From: Rhodoplanes sp046000175
Lineage (GTDB): Bacteria > Pseudomonadota > Alphaproteobacteria > Rhizobiales > Xanthobacteraceae
DNA length: 64,000 nucleotides
Assembly: GCF_046000175.1 (NCBI RefSeq)
Contig: NZ_JBEOMB010000008.1
Span: forward strand, 62,001 to 126,000
Reading direction: 5' to 3'
In this document: piece by piece, positions 54,568 to 63,875 of the stretch
How positions within the stretch are numbered: the stretch's first letter is position 1
Layout: each line of letters starts with the position of its first letter
The notes under the pieces: generated by a model
What the model was told of the DNA's origin: nothing
Seen by the model: the letters and a program-made list of their open reading frames with translations, nothing else
Database searches by the model: none
Made by a program: the position numbers and the translations under genes

Positions 54568-55045
54568 CGCGGCGCCGGCGCTCCGGCGGATGTGGCGCGA
54601 TCATCCATCGGTGGCGCGAAGACGGGCTCGACTCTTCACCGACCCTTAAGCAGAATGATCGAGCATTCTCGATCCTGGACCGGATGTCGGCGCCCTGCCG
54701 GAATTCGGCCCGGAGAGCGTGGCCTGTGGGTTCGATGGTGACAGTCGCCCTGACTGTGCCGGGGCGCACCTGTCGCGCGCCATCGGAAGCGCGGGAAGTC
54801 GGCCGGAGGCGGTTCTAGAACGCCCCCGGCGGGCCGATCCACCGTCGACGAGACGTCTCTCGTTGCGGGGGCTGTCGTCACTCCTTCCCGGAGCGTTGCG
54901 GCGGGACCCGGAACCAATCGCGAGATTGGCGTCCGGGTCATCGTGTGCGTTGGTCGGATGCAGACTGTCGTCTGCACACACCCGCCATCGCACACCGCCG
55001 CTCGGCGACGACGGCCCCCGATCGCGCATCTTCAGGCTTCCCGTC
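54568..55045. other. Intergenic region after the phosphite operon
   Basis: About 480 bp between convergent genes without a convincing gene. It contains short self-complementary segments (CCAATCGCGAGATTGG near 54913-54928 and CAGACTGTCGTCTG near 54961-54974), which may serve as transcription stops. Small frames lack ribosome sites. Confidence 0.5.
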
Positions 55046-55963
55046 TCACCGCCCCGGCAGCACCAGAAACTTCGGCTTCGTCGGCAGCGTCGTCTTCGAC
55101 AGCACGACCGTCGGCGTCTCGGCGAGCTCGATCTCGTAGTCGGCCTTCACCCGCTCGAGGAAGCGGTCGAGCGTGTAGCGGCTGAAGTAGTGCATCGGGA
55201 TCATCAGCGGCGCCTTCAGCGCCTGCAGAACCTCGACCATGCCGTCGAGGTCGAGCGTGTAGCTGCCGTCGACCGGCACCAGCACAACGTCGACGCGACC
55301 GATCTCCGACACCTGCTGGGGCGTCAGCGTGTGGTGCAGATGGCCGAGATGGGCGATGCACAGCGTGCCGACCTCGATCACGAAGATCGAGTTGCCGTGC
55401 CGCGACGTGCCGCCGGCCCAGTCGCGGATGTTGGTGGCGACGCTGCGGACATGGACGTCCTGATACGAGATGTCGTGGCCGGCCGGCTTGCCGTCGTCGC
55501 GCCAGCCGTGCAGCACGTGGCGGATTCCGGGATCGGGCGACAGCGTGTAGTGGGTCGAGTGCGCCCGGTTCATGGTGGCGATGTCGGGCACGACCGTCGG
55601 CTTGACGTAGTCGTTGTAGTCGGTCGCGACCCGCACCTGCCGCGGGCTCTCGATCAGGAAGGTCGAGTGGCCGATATAGGTGACGCGCGCCTGGTCGGGC
55701 GCCAGCGCCGCCGGCAGGAACGCCGCCGGGACGATCCGCGGCGAGGTGCGCGACACCAGGCCTGGGCAGGTGTCGAGCCGCTCGGGCGCCGCCGGCGCGG
55801 CGGGCGCGGCCGGCTGGCCGACGGCCGGGCGCATCGCGGCGAGCGGCAGACCGAGGCCGAGGATCAGGACGGCGACCAGGGCGGCGAAACGGGCGGCGAA
55901 ACGGGCGGCGAAACGGGCGATCGACCGGACCGGGGTCGCACGCCGGGCGGGGGTGGCGGGCAT
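55046..55963 (-). CDS. Exported MBL-fold metallohydrolase-like protein
   Basis: 305 residues from ATG 55963, with AAGGAG 7 nt upstream. The N-terminus is Arg-rich with a threefold ARFA repeat, then a hydrophobic signal or anchor (about 26-44). The beta-lactamase-like fold is suggested by VTYIGHSTFLIES, STHYTLSPDPGIRHVLHGW, LCIAHLGHLHHTLTPQQ, VDVVLVPVDGSYTLDLDG and MIPMHYFSR. The canonical HxHxDH is replaced by HSTHY, so catalysis is uncertain; the pattern resembles UlaG-like proteins. Substrate unknown. Confidence 0.8.
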   Translation of the reverse strand: MPATPARRATPVRSIARFAARFAARFAALVAVLILGLGLPLAAMRPAVGQPAAPAAPAAPERLDTCPGLVSRTSPRIVPAAFLPAALAPDQARVTYIGHSTFLIESPRQVRVATDYNDYVKPTVVPDIATMNRAHSTHYTLSPDPGIRHVLHGWRDDGKPAGHDISYQDVHVRSVATNIRDWAGGTSRHGNSIFVIEVGTLCIAHLGHLHHTLTPQQVSEIGRVDVVLVPVDGSYTLDLDGMVEVLQALKAPLMIPMHYFSRYTLDRFLERVKADYEIELAETPTVVLSKTTLPTKPKFLVLPGR

Positions 55964-56068
55964 GCGGGCTCCTTCACGTCTTCGCCCAGCATAACCCGTG
56001 CCCGGGGCCGGTCGGGAAGCCCCCCTGACCACAACGTGATGTGAGACACCAACTCCGTCGTGCTCGCC

Positions 56069-56171
56069 GTCATTCCGGGGCGCGGCGAAGCCGCGAACCC
56101 GGACTCCAGCGACACACGCGGAGGACTGCGCTGGGTTCCGGGTTCGGCGCTGCGCGCCGCCCCGGAACGAC
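56069..56171. repeat. Palindromic intergenic repeat, family A
   Basis: GTCATTCCGGGGCGCGGCG...GCGAACCCGGACTCCAG and CTGGGTTCCGGGTTCGGCGC...GCGCCGCCCCGGAACGAC. It lies between the MBL-fold gene and the coiled-coil protein gene. Confidence 0.88.
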
Positions 56172-56237
56172 GACCGAATTGATCAGGCCGTTGCCGACAA
56201 AAACCCGCTGCGCTGCGATCGGCATCAGGCCAGAACG

Positions 56238-56272
56238 GAAAACGGGCGGGCGCCTCGCGGCGGCCCGCCCGT
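56238..56272 (-). terminator. Rho-independent terminator of the coiled-coil membrane protein gene
   Basis: On the minus strand: ACGGGCGGGC, an 11-nt loop, GCCCGCCCGT followed by TTTCC, 30 bp after the stop of the gene at 56302-57456. Confidence 0.7.
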
Positions 56273-56301
56273 CCGAAACAGTCGGAAACGATTATAACCG
56301 C

Positions 56302-57456
56302 TCAGCGGGCGACGATGACGCCGCGCGAGGTGACCACCAGCCAGCGGCCGTCCTGCTTGCGGATGCTCTCGATTCGCCCGAGCCCCGGCAGCGTGTCGCC
56401 GGTCTCGACCTCGACCAGGCCGTAGCGGCCCTCGATGAGCGCAATGCCGCGGCGCACGTCGCGCACCACCCAGCCGCTCACGACCGGCGGCGCCGGCGGG
56501 CGCGGATCGCCGAGCGCGGCCGTGACGTCGGCCGAGGCGACCGCCACGGGCGCCGGCGGGACGCTCGCGGCGTGGATCTGGGTGGGCTGCCCGGCGGGCG
56601 GCTGCTGGGCGGCGGCCTGGGCCTGCAGGGTCGAGGGCGGCGCCCCGGGGCCTTGCGTCTGCGCCGCGCCGGCCTGCGCGGTACGCTTCTCCAGCCGGTC
56701 GATCGCCTCGCCGAGCTTGGCGAGCTTCTGGGCCGGCTCGGCCTGGGCCTTCTCGGTCCGCTCCATCCGGTCGGCGAGCTTGGCGGTCTGGGTCTGCAGC
56801 GCCTTGGTGGCGCTCTCCAGGCTGGTGCGCAGCCCGGCGACGTCGCGCTGCAGGTCGGCGACCGTCGCGCGCAGCGAGCCGTCGTCGGGCGGCGTGACGC
56901 GGACGATCGGCGCCGCCGGCTCGGGACCGAAGCTGGTCGCCGCGAAGGTCCCGGCGAGCGCCCCGAACGAGGTCGCCACCGCGATCACGGCCGCCACCTT
57001 CATGTAGGGCGGCACCTGGAACGAGAAGGCGAAGCGCCGGCGCGGCGGCTCGTCGATGTCGATGGTGTCGGAGCTGCGCCATCCGTCGTGCTCGACCGAC
57101 GGCGCCGCCTTCACGGGCGTGTCGCCCCGGTAGCCGCGCTGCGGCTGCGGGCCGTCGACGACGACGGCGCCGTGGCGGCCGTCGATGCCGTCGCGGCCAC
57201 CGCCCGACCCGGCCGCCGTCGCCGGCTCCGGACGCGGCAGGCGCGGGCGCCCGCCGGGCTGCTGGGACGCCGGCTGGTGCGACGCCGGCTGGTGCGCCGG
57301 AAAGGCCTCGTGGCCCGGATCGATGGATGTCGGATCGATGGCGTTCGGATCGACGGCGCCGGCGCCGCTCTGGCCTCCGAGACCCTGCGCTCCGAAATCT
57401 TGCGCCCCGAACTGTCGGCGGCCGAAGCCGCCCTCCCCCGTGTCGTGCTCGCCCAT
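56302..57456 (-). CDS. Single-pass membrane protein with coiled coil, unknown function
   Basis: 384 residues. A cytoplasmic low-complexity N-terminus (about 1-150, rich in Gly/Gln/Pro, with QPASHQPASQQP) leads to one membrane helix (about 152-172, KVAAVIAVATSFGALAGTFAA). A long coiled coil follows (about 195-265, LRATVADLQRDVAGLRTSLE and ATKALQTQTAKLADRMERTE), then a Pro/Ala linker and a small beta-rich C-terminal domain (RGIALIEGRYGLVEVETGD, LPGLGRIESIRKQDGRW). The last part resembles C-terminal domains in secretion or envelope scaffolds. I do not recognise a named family. Confidence 0.7.
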   Translation of the reverse strand: MGEHDTGEGGFGRRQFGAQDFGAQGLGGQSGAGAVDPNAIDPTSIDPGHEAFPAHQPASHQPASQQPGGRPRLPRPEPATAAGSGGGRDGIDGRHGAVVVDGPQPQRGYRGDTPVKAAPSVEHDGWRSSDTIDIDEPPRRRFAFSFQVPPYMKVAAVIAVATSFGALAGTFAATSFGPEPAAPIVRVTPPDDGSLRATVADLQRDVAGLRTSLESATKALQTQTAKLADRMERTEKAQAEPAQKLAKLGEAIDRLEKRTAQAGAAQTQGPGAPPSTLQAQAAAQQPPAGQPTQIHAASVPPAPVAVASADVTAALGDPRPPAPPVVSGWVVRDVRRGIALIEGRYGLVEVETGDTLPGLGRIESIRKQDGRWLVVTSRGVIVAR

Positions 57457-57656
57457 GGCAAGGGGCTCCAGAGTGTCGCGCCGATCGGCTCGAGCGACGT
57501 CGGCTCAACCGATCGTTAACGATGCGCGCTTACCAAATCGTTACGGTTCCTCTCATCGCAGGCGGCTTTGGCCGAATAGCGGCCCCTCCGTGGCACACTG
57601 TGGCGCCCCGGCGGCGGGGTTCGGAATGCTGAAAAATCTCTTAAGGCTCAGGGCTT

Positions 57657-58658
57657 TCACACCAACAGGCCGTTGTCGCGGGCGAGCTCGGCGAGCGACG
57701 TCTCGGGGCGGGCGCCGAGATGCTGGATGATCTCGGCGGCGGCGAGCGCGCCGAGGCGGGCCGCCTCCACGGTCGAGCGGCCGCGGGCGAGACCGACCAG
57801 GAAGCCGGCCGCGAACAGGTCGCCGGCGCCGGTGGTGTCGACGACGCGCTGCACCGGGAACGCCTTCACGGCCGTCGTCTCCTCGCGCGACACGACGAGG
57901 CAGCCCTTCTCGCTGCGCGTCACGGCGGCGAGCGCGACGTCCTGTCGAAGCTGGGCGAGCGCCGCGTCCATGTCGGCGGTCTGGTAGAGGCTGTGCAGCT
58001 CCGCCTCGTTGGCGAAGACGAGGTCGACCGTGCCGGAGCGCATCAGATGCAGAAACTCGTCGCGCCAGCGGTCCACGCAGAAGGCGTCCGACAGCGTCAG
58101 CGCCACGGTACGCCCGGCCGCGTGGGCGATCTCGGCCGCCTTCAGGAAGGCGTTCTTGGCGTTCTCCGGATCCCACAGATAGCCTTCGAGATAGGTGATC
58201 GCCGCGCCCGCCACCGTGTCGGTGTCGATGTCGAAGGGATGCAGGTCCTGGGCGGCGCCCAGATAGGTGTTCATGGTGCGCTCGCCGTCCGGCGTCACCA
58301 TGATGAAGCAGCGCGCCGTCGCCGGACCGCCCTCGGCCGGCGCGGTGTCGAACGCCACCTTGGCGGCCCGGATGTCGTGGGCGAAGACGCCGCCGAGCCC
58401 ATCGTTCTTCACCTTGCCGGCGAAGGCCGCGCGCGCCCCGAAGCTCGCCGTGCCGACGATCGTGTTGGCGGCCGAGCCGCCGGAGATCTCGACCGCCGGC
58501 CCCATGGCGGCATAGACGGCCTCGGCGCGCGCCTCGTCGATCAGCGCCATGCCGCCCTTGCGCATCCCGTGCGCCACCAGGAAGTCGTCCTCGGCGCGGG
58601 CGATGACGTCGACGATGGCATTGCCCAAACCGAGCACGTCGTAGCGGAGAGCGGTCAT
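57657..58658 (-). CDS. PfkB-family carbohydrate/adenosine kinase
   Basis: 333 residues. Ribokinase fold: YDVLGLGNAIVDVIARAEDD at the start, ISGGSAANTIVGTASFGARA, and the anion-hole/catalytic motif VVDTTGAGDLFAAGFLVGLA. Alphaproteobacterial proteins of this length are generally called adenosine kinase. The substrate is not proven. It is divergent from murJ (206-bp gap). Confidence 0.9.
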   Translation of the reverse strand: MTALRYDVLGLGNAIVDVIARAEDDFLVAHGMRKGGMALIDEARAEAVYAAMGPAVEISGGSAANTIVGTASFGARAAFAGKVKNDGLGGVFAHDIRAAKVAFDTAPAEGGPATARCFIMVTPDGERTMNTYLGAAQDLHPFDIDTDTVAGAAITYLEGYLWDPENAKNAFLKAAEIAHAAGRTVALTLSDAFCVDRWRDEFLHLMRSGTVDLVFANEAELHSLYQTADMDAALAQLRQDVALAAVTRSEKGCLVVSREETTAVKAFPVQRVVDTTGAGDLFAAGFLVGLARGRSTVEAARLGALAAAEIIQHLGARPETSLAELARDNGLLV

Positions 58659-58864
58659 CCGAGATCTCGCGATGGGCGGGCCGCCGCCGGCGCGCGCCGC
58701 GCTTGCCGGGGCGCCTGCGACCCTGCATAGGTCATGAAAAGCGCGCGCGCCCGGTCGGGCGCGTCGCGAGGCGGCGGCGCACTATACCGATGGGCCGCCC
58801 CGTTTCAACGCCGGCACGGTCCGCGCCGCGCCCCGTCCTTAACGGTCTCCGGAGACCGGACCGC

Positions 58865-60466
58865 ATGCACAGCCCGGACCTCCCGGCCGCCGACGGTGCC
58901 GGCGGCATCGCGAAAAAAGTCGGGACGGTGGGGGCCGCGACGCTCGGCTCGCGCCTGCTCGCCTTTTTGCGAGACGCCGGCATCGCCGCGCTCCTGGGCG
59001 CCGGGCCGCTGGCGGACGCCTATTTCGCCGCCCTGCAGGTGCCGAACCTGTTCCGCCGCCTGCTCGCCGAGGGGGCGCTGAACGGCGCCTTCGTGCCGCT
59101 GTGGCTGCGGCTGCGCGAGACGCAGGGGCGCGACGCGGTGCGGGCCTTCGGCGAGGGCGCGCTCGGGCTCACCGCCGTCGTGCTGGGGGTGGCGACGCTC
59201 GTGCTGATCGTCGCGGCACCGCTGGTCGTCCACGTCATCGCGCCGGGCTTCTCCACCGACGGCGAGCGTTTCGCCCTGGCCGCGCAGCTCGTGCGCCTCT
59301 CGGCCCCCTTTGTGGTGATCGCCGGCTGCGTCGCCGTGCTCGGCGCCATCCTCAACGCCGAGGGGCGGGTCGGCGCGGTGGCGTTCGGGCCGATCGCCTT
59401 CAACGGCGTGCTGATCGCGGCGGTCGCCTTTCTGCTCGTCGGCGGGCCGGCCGTGACGGCCCATGCAGGACCCGTGCTGGCGGTCGCCATCGTCGTCGCC
59501 GGGCTCGCCCAGACGCTGCTGATCGGCGGCGCCGCACTGCGCCTGCCGGTGCGGCCGCGGCGGCTGCGGCTGTCGGGCGGCCCCGAGCTGCGCCGCCTCC
59601 TCGTCCTCGCCGGCCCCGGGCTGCTGGCCGGCGGCATCCCGCAGATCACCCTGATGGCCGGCGCCATGATCGCCTCGCCGTCGCCGGCCGCGGTGTCGTG
59701 GCTCTATTACGCCGACCGGCTCTACGAGTTTCCGCTCGGCGTCGTCTCGGTGGCGATCGCCGCCGTGATGGGACCCGTGATCGCCGGCACGGTGCGCACG
59801 GGAACCGCCGACGAGATCGCCGCTGCGCAAGGGCGCGCGATGGCGCTGGCGCTCGGCCTCGCTTTGCCCTGTGCGGCCGGCTTCGTGCTGCTCGCCGCGC
59901 CGATCGCCCGCGCCCTGTTCGAGCGCGGGGCCTTCTCGCCGCACGACACCGCCATGGTCGCGTCGGCGCTGGCGGCCTTGGCCTTCGGGCTGCCGGGCCA
60001 TGTCGCGGAAAAGGTGCTCGGTGCCATCTCGTTCGCCCGCGAGGACACCCATACGCCGATGACGACGGCGCTCGCCGGCCTCGCCGCGTCGAGCGCCGGC
60101 GCCCTGGCGCTGTTCCCGACCTACGGCCATGTCGGGGTCGCGGCCGCGATCGCGGCCGGCGGCTACGTGGCCCCCGCCCTGCTCGCCGTCGTGCTGGCCC
60201 GGCGCGGCTGGCTGCGCTTCGACCGCACGGCCGCGAGCCGCATTCCCCGCATCGCGCTGGCGACCTCCGTGATGTCCGCCGTCGTGGCCGCCGCGCGGAC
60301 GGCGATCGAGGGCCTGGGCACCCCGACCGGCACGCTCGGCCGCTTCGCCGTGCTGCTCGTGCTGCTGGCCGTCGGCACCGCCGCCTATGTGGCGCTGCTC
60401 GGGCTGTTCCGCGTCGTCCGCCCGGCCGAGATCGGCGCCGCGCTGCGGCGTCGCCCACGCGGTTAA
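58865..60466 (+). CDS. murJ: Lipid II flippase MurJ
   Basis: 533 residues from ATG 58865; the frame opens at 58703, and ATG 58790 is possible but adds an Arg/Pro-rich tail. About 14 membrane helices. MurJ features: VGAATLGSRLLAFLRD, DAYFAALQVPNLFRRLLAEG, GALNGAFVPLW, LYYADRLYEFPLGVVSVAIA and FERGAFSPHDT. It flips peptidoglycan precursors across the inner membrane. Followed by trpS. Confidence 0.95.
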   Translation: MHSPDLPAADGAGGIAKKVGTVGAATLGSRLLAFLRDAGIAALLGAGPLADAYFAALQVPNLFRRLLAEGALNGAFVPLWLRLRETQGRDAVRAFGEGALGLTAVVLGVATLVLIVAAPLVVHVIAPGFSTDGERFALAAQLVRLSAPFVVIAGCVAVLGAILNAEGRVGAVAFGPIAFNGVLIAAVAFLLVGGPAVTAHAGPVLAVAIVVAGLAQTLLIGGAALRLPVRPRRLRLSGGPELRRLLVLAGPGLLAGGIPQITLMAGAMIASPSPAAVSWLYYADRLYEFPLGVVSVAIAAVMGPVIAGTVRTGTADEIAAAQGRAMALALGLALPCAAGFVLLAAPIARALFERGAFSPHDTAMVASALAALAFGLPGHVAEKVLGAISFAREDTHTPMTTALAGLAASSAGALALFPTYGHVGVAAAIAAGGYVAPALLAVVLARRGWLRFDRTAASRIPRIALATSVMSAVVAAARTAIEGLGTPTGTLGRFAVLLVLLAVGTAAYVALLGLFRVVRPAEIGAALRRRPRG

Positions 60467-60562
60467 TCGCCCGCGGGGCCGCCCGGCCGCATATATCCGC
60501 CCGGCCCCTTGCGCCCCCTGCCCTCGCGTGGCAAACCGCCGCCGCGATCTGGAGGACTGGTG

Positions 60563-61600
60563 ATGGCGTTCAAGGACCTCGTGTTTTCCGGCGTTCAGCC
60601 GACCGGAAACCTGCATCTCGGCAACTATCTCGGCGCCATCGTCAACTTCGTGAAGCTGCAGTCGCGCTGCGAGTGCATCTATTGCGTCGTCGACCTGCAC
60701 GCCATCACGGTGTGGCAGGAGCCGGCCGAGCTGCGCAAGTCGATCCGCGAGGTGGCGGCCGCTTTCATCGCGGCCGGCATCGACCCCAAGGCCCACATCG
60801 TCTTCAACCAGAGCCAGGTGCCGGAGCACGCCGAGCTCGCCTGGGTGTTCAACTGCGTCGCCCGCCTCGGCTGGATGAACCGGATGACGCAGTTCAAGGA
60901 GAAGGCCGGCAAGGACCGCGAGAACGCCTCGCTCGGTCTCTATGCCTATCCGAGCCTGATGGCGGCCGACATTCTCGTCTATCGCGCCACCCATGTGCCG
61001 ATCGGCGAGGACCAGAAGCAGCACCTCGAGCTGACCCGCGACATCGCCCAGAAGTTCAACAACGACTTCAAGGCGCAGATCGAGGCGGCGGGCTTTTCCG
61101 ACGGGCTGTTCTTCCCGATGGCCGAGCCGCTGATCACCGGACCGGCGACGCGCGTGATGAGCCTGCGCGACGGCACCAAGAAGATGTCGAAGTCCGACCC
61201 TTCGGATTACTCGCGCATCAATCTCGCCGACGACGCCGACACCATCGCCCAGAAGATCAAGAAGGCGAAGACCGACCCCGAGCCGCTGCCGAGCGAGGAG
61301 AAGGGTCTCGAAGGCCGTCCCGAGGCGGACAACCTGGTCGGCATCTACGCGGCACTCGCCGGCACCACGCCGGCCGCGGTGCTGGCCGAGTATGGCGGCG
61401 GCCAGTTCTCGACCTTCAAGGGCGCCCTGATCGACCTCGCGGTGGCAAAGCTCGGCCCGATCGGCGCCGAGATGAAGCGGCTGACGAGCGACGTCACCTA
61501 TATCGACGGGATTCTCGCCGACGGCAGCGCGCGCGCCCGCGTGCTCGCCTCCGAGACGATGCGGCACGTGAAAGAGATCGTGGGGTTCGTGGGGAAGTAG
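60563..61600 (+). CDS. trpS: Tryptophanyl-tRNA synthetase
   Basis: 345 residues from ATG 60563, with GGAGGA 6 nt upstream; the frame extends to 60509. Class I synthetase: GVQPTGNLHLGNYLGAIVNF (HIGH region), DLHAITVW, AYPSLMAADILVYRATHVP, GEDQKQHLELTRDIA and the KMSKS loop GTKKMSKSDPSD. It charges tRNA-Trp. Confidence 0.97.
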   Translation: MAFKDLVFSGVQPTGNLHLGNYLGAIVNFVKLQSRCECIYCVVDLHAITVWQEPAELRKSIREVAAAFIAAGIDPKAHIVFNQSQVPEHAELAWVFNCVARLGWMNRMTQFKEKAGKDRENASLGLYAYPSLMAADILVYRATHVPIGEDQKQHLELTRDIAQKFNNDFKAQIEAAGFSDGLFFPMAEPLITGPATRVMSLRDGTKKMSKSDPSDYSRINLADDADTIAQKIKKAKTDPEPLPSEEKGLEGRPEADNLVGIYAALAGTTPAAVLAEYGGGQFSTFKGALIDLAVAKLGPIGAEMKRLTSDVTYIDGILADGSARARVLASETMRHVKEIVGFVGK

Positions 61601-61644
61601 GAGGGCGGCCGGTCGTTCACCGGCGTAAGCCTCTGCAGAGCTCG

Positions 61645-61748
61645 GTCATTCCGGGGCGCCGCGCAGCGGCGAACCCGGAATCCAGCCGAGAACGCCTAAT
61701 CCGACGCTGGATTCCGGGTTCGCGCCTCCCGGCGCGCCCCGGAATGAC
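61645..61748. repeat. Palindromic intergenic repeat, family A
   Basis: GTCATTCCGGGGCGCCGCG...GCGAACCCGGAATCCAG and CTGGATTCCGGGTTCGCGCC...GGCGCGCCCCGGAATGAC. It lies between trpS and the universal stress protein gene and is close to the family consensus. Confidence 0.9.
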
Positions 61749-61834
61749 AGCCACACACCTTGCCGGGCTCCGCCCCGCCGTGGCAGATTCGGCCGCCGAA
61801 AGGGGCGGCGCCGGGTGGCCGCCCGGGACATGCC

Positions 61835-62329
61835 ATGAGCCGGAAGCGCCGCAGCTACGAGGCCGGGCACAAGCCCAAGTTCCTCGTGGTCATCGACGAG
61901 ACGCCGGAATGCGACCGCGCCGTCTATTTCGCCGCGCGGCGGGCCGCCCGCACCGGCGCCGGAATGGTGATGCTGCGCGTCATCGAGACCGGCGACCGGG
62001 CGCCGCAATGGCTCGGCGTCGCCGACATCATGCGGGCGGAGCAGCGCGAGGAGGCGGAGGCGATCCTGGCCCGCTTCGCGGCGCGGGCCAACGGCATCTC
62101 CGGCATCACGCCGGACCGGGTGATCCGCGAGGGCGACCCGGCGACCGAGATCACCGCCCTGATCGACACCGACGAGGACATCGCCGTCCTGGTGCTGGCC
62201 GCCGGCGACGACAACGAAGGCCCCGGCCCGCTGGTCAGCGGCCTCACCAAGTCGGCCGGCTCGTTTCCGATCCCGATGGCGATCGTGCCAGGGCATCTCG
62301 GTGACGACGAGCTGGACGCCATGACCTGA
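61835..62329 (+). CDS. Universal stress protein family protein
   Basis: 164 residues from ATG 61835. UspA-like fold: KFLVVIDETPECDRAVYFAA, GAGMVMLRVIETGD, a central helix with MRAEQREEAEAILARFAA and IAVLVLAAGDDNEGPGPLVS. The G-2x-G-9x-G ATP pattern is not clear. Order trpS-usp-NFU is as in related genomes. Confidence 0.85.
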   Translation: MSRKRRSYEAGHKPKFLVVIDETPECDRAVYFAARRAARTGAGMVMLRVIETGDRAPQWLGVADIMRAEQREEAEAILARFAARANGISGITPDRVIREGDPATEITALIDTDEDIAVLVLAAGDDNEGPGPLVSGLTKSAGSFPIPMAIVPGHLGDDELDAMT

Positions 62330-62447
62330 GCGGCCTCCCGGCGCCCAGCCGCTTGGCGGCCCGTCAGTCCGGCGGGGGCGACCGCGGAGCGCGGCGGCCG
62401 CCCGGTTGACGCCCGTCCCGCGAAGGGACATCTCTTGAGGACCGGTC

Positions 62448-62525
62448 CCGCACGTGCGGGCCGGTAATCGCACGTGCGGGCCGAAGCTCGCTCCTGCGGA
62501 CGAAGCCCGCTCCTGCGGACCAGGA
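62448..62525. repeat. Short direct repeats upstream of the NFU gene
   Basis: CCCGCACGTGCGGG is a perfect palindrome (62448-62461) and GCACGTGCGGGCCG recurs in tandem over 62451-62482. Two near copies of GCTCGCTCCTGCGGACGAAG follow. The stretch forms the 236-bp gap before the NFU gene; role unknown. Confidence 0.6.
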
Positions 62526-62565
62526 CCACCCGCCGCGGCCTTGAACCGCGGCCCGGAGAGCCGCG

Positions 62566-63120
62566 ATGTTCATCCAGACCGAATCGACTCCCAATCCCGC
62601 CACCCTGAAGTTCCTGCCCGGCCGCACCGTGCTCGACTACGGGACGCTGGAGTTCCGCAGCAAGGCCGACGCCGACGCCTCGCCGCTGGCGCAGCGCCTG
62701 TTCGACGTGCCGGGCGTCGCCGCCGTGTTCTTCGGCTCCGACTTCATCGCGGTGACGAAGACCGACGCCGACTGGCAGCACATCAAGCCGGGCGTGCTGG
62801 GCGTGATCATGGAGCACTTCATGACCGACCAGCCGGTCATGCTGGAGCGCAGCGGCAGCGAGGCCGACGACGAGTTCTACGACGAGAAGGACGCCGAGAC
62901 GGTCGAGCTGATCAAGGATCTGATCGAGACGCGGGTGCGCCCGGCGGTCGCCAACGACGGCGGCGACATCGTGTTCCGCGGCTTCGAGAACGGCATCGTC
63001 TATCTCGCCATGAAGGGCGCCTGCTCGGGCTGCCCGTCCTCCACGGCGACGCTGCGCCACGGCATTCAGAACCTGCTCCGCCACTTCGTCCCGGAGGTCG
63101 AGGAGGTCCGCCCCGTGTGA
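62566..63120 (+). CDS. NifU/NFU family Fe-S cluster carrier
   Basis: 184 residues. N-terminal NFU domain: MFIQTESTPNPATLKFLPGR and PGVAAVFFGSDFIAVTK. C-terminal NifU-like domain: RVRPAVANDGGDIVFRGFE and KGACSGCPSSTATLRHGIQN with Cys153 and Cys156 holding the cluster. It delivers [4Fe-4S] clusters to target enzymes. Close to mitochondrial NFU1. Confidence 0.95.
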   Translation: MFIQTESTPNPATLKFLPGRTVLDYGTLEFRSKADADASPLAQRLFDVPGVAAVFFGSDFIAVTKTDADWQHIKPGVLGVIMEHFMTDQPVMLERSGSEADDEFYDEKDAETVELIKDLIETRVRPAVANDGGDIVFRGFENGIVYLAMKGACSGCPSSTATLRHGIQNLLRHFVPEVEEVRPV

Positions 63121-63204
63121 GTGGACCGTGAGTGGCCGGCGCTTTTTGCGCACGTGTTTCGAAGCGGGCCCCGGCGGGCCCGCTTCTGTTTGGGTGGATG
63201 ACGG

Positions 63205-63310
63205 TAGGGTGGGCAAAGGTGCGCCGCAGGCGCGTCGTGCCCACGGTGCTCGGCATCTCGTTCGCACCACGGACCTCCTGGCACGCCGCTTCGCGGCTTT
63301 GCCCACCCTA
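63205..63310. repeat. Palindromic intergenic repeat, family C
   Basis: TAGGGTGGGCAAAG...GTCGTGCCCACGG and CTTTGCCCACCCTA, with an internal GGTGC...GCACC arrangement. It ends 4 bp before the HicB-like gene stop (63314). A truncated left arm occurs at 42849-42892. Confidence 0.82.
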
Positions 63311-63313
63311 CAG

Positions 63314-63637
63314 CTACGGCTTCGGCCGCGCTTCCCGTGTCGTAAGGCGATCGAGATAGTCGCCCAAATCGGCGACTTCGACCTCCACGTAATCACCTCG
63401 CTCGAGCGCCTCGACGCCGGCCTTCAATTCAGCCCGCAGGTCTTGTCCGAGCTTTGGTCGGGCCAACCCGTTGTCCCGGCGATGGGCCAGGATCGCGCGG
63501 ATCCCTTCCTCGGCATTGGCGAGTGCTTCCGCCTCGGTGTCGCCCTCGGTGACCACCTCGGGCAGGGCCGGGACCGACACGGTGAACCCGCCGTCCGGCT
63601 GCGGCTCGAGCACGACGGAAAAGCTGAACTCGGTCAC
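63314..63637 (-). CDS. hicB: HicB-family antitoxin, apparently without a HicA partner
   Basis: 107 residues. HicB fold at the N-terminus: FSVVLEPQPDGGFTVSVPAL, VVTEGDTEAEALANAEEGIR and AILAHRRDNG. The C-terminal extension (about 62-107, LRAELKAGVEALERGDYVEV then VADLGDYLDRL) resembles a second antitoxin-like helix pair. HicA is normally a 60-80-residue protein adjacent to it; neither flank shows one. It could be an orphan regulator or a decayed toxin-antitoxin pair. Confidence 0.75.
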   Translation of the reverse strand: MTEFSFSVVLEPQPDGGFTVSVPALPEVVTEGDTEAEALANAEEGIRAILAHRRDNGLARPKLGQDLRAELKAGVEALERGDYVEVEVADLGDYLDRLTTREARPKP

Positions 63638-63875
63638 CGGCCGCCTCCTGGGCTGTGCGCCTCATGGTAGCCGGGTTGCGCGAGTAGCAGAAGCGGGCGG
63701 ACAGGCGCTCGCCGCGCCGCAGTCCCCGCCCGCTCCGTCACCTTCCCGACATCGGATTCGCTTGCGCGATCCGGGCCGGGACGGCACCCTGCCGGCAGTT
63801 GTCCGAACATGGTCCCGGCGAGGAAGCGTCCCGCCCGGACCGGTCCCGTCAAGAGTCCCGCCGGAGCGTTCCATC

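Noticed and set aside
63634..63852. Small minus-strand frame as a HicA toxin partner
   Set aside because: Translation lacks any HicA-like dsRNA-binding pattern and is Arg/Gly-rich shadow sequence.
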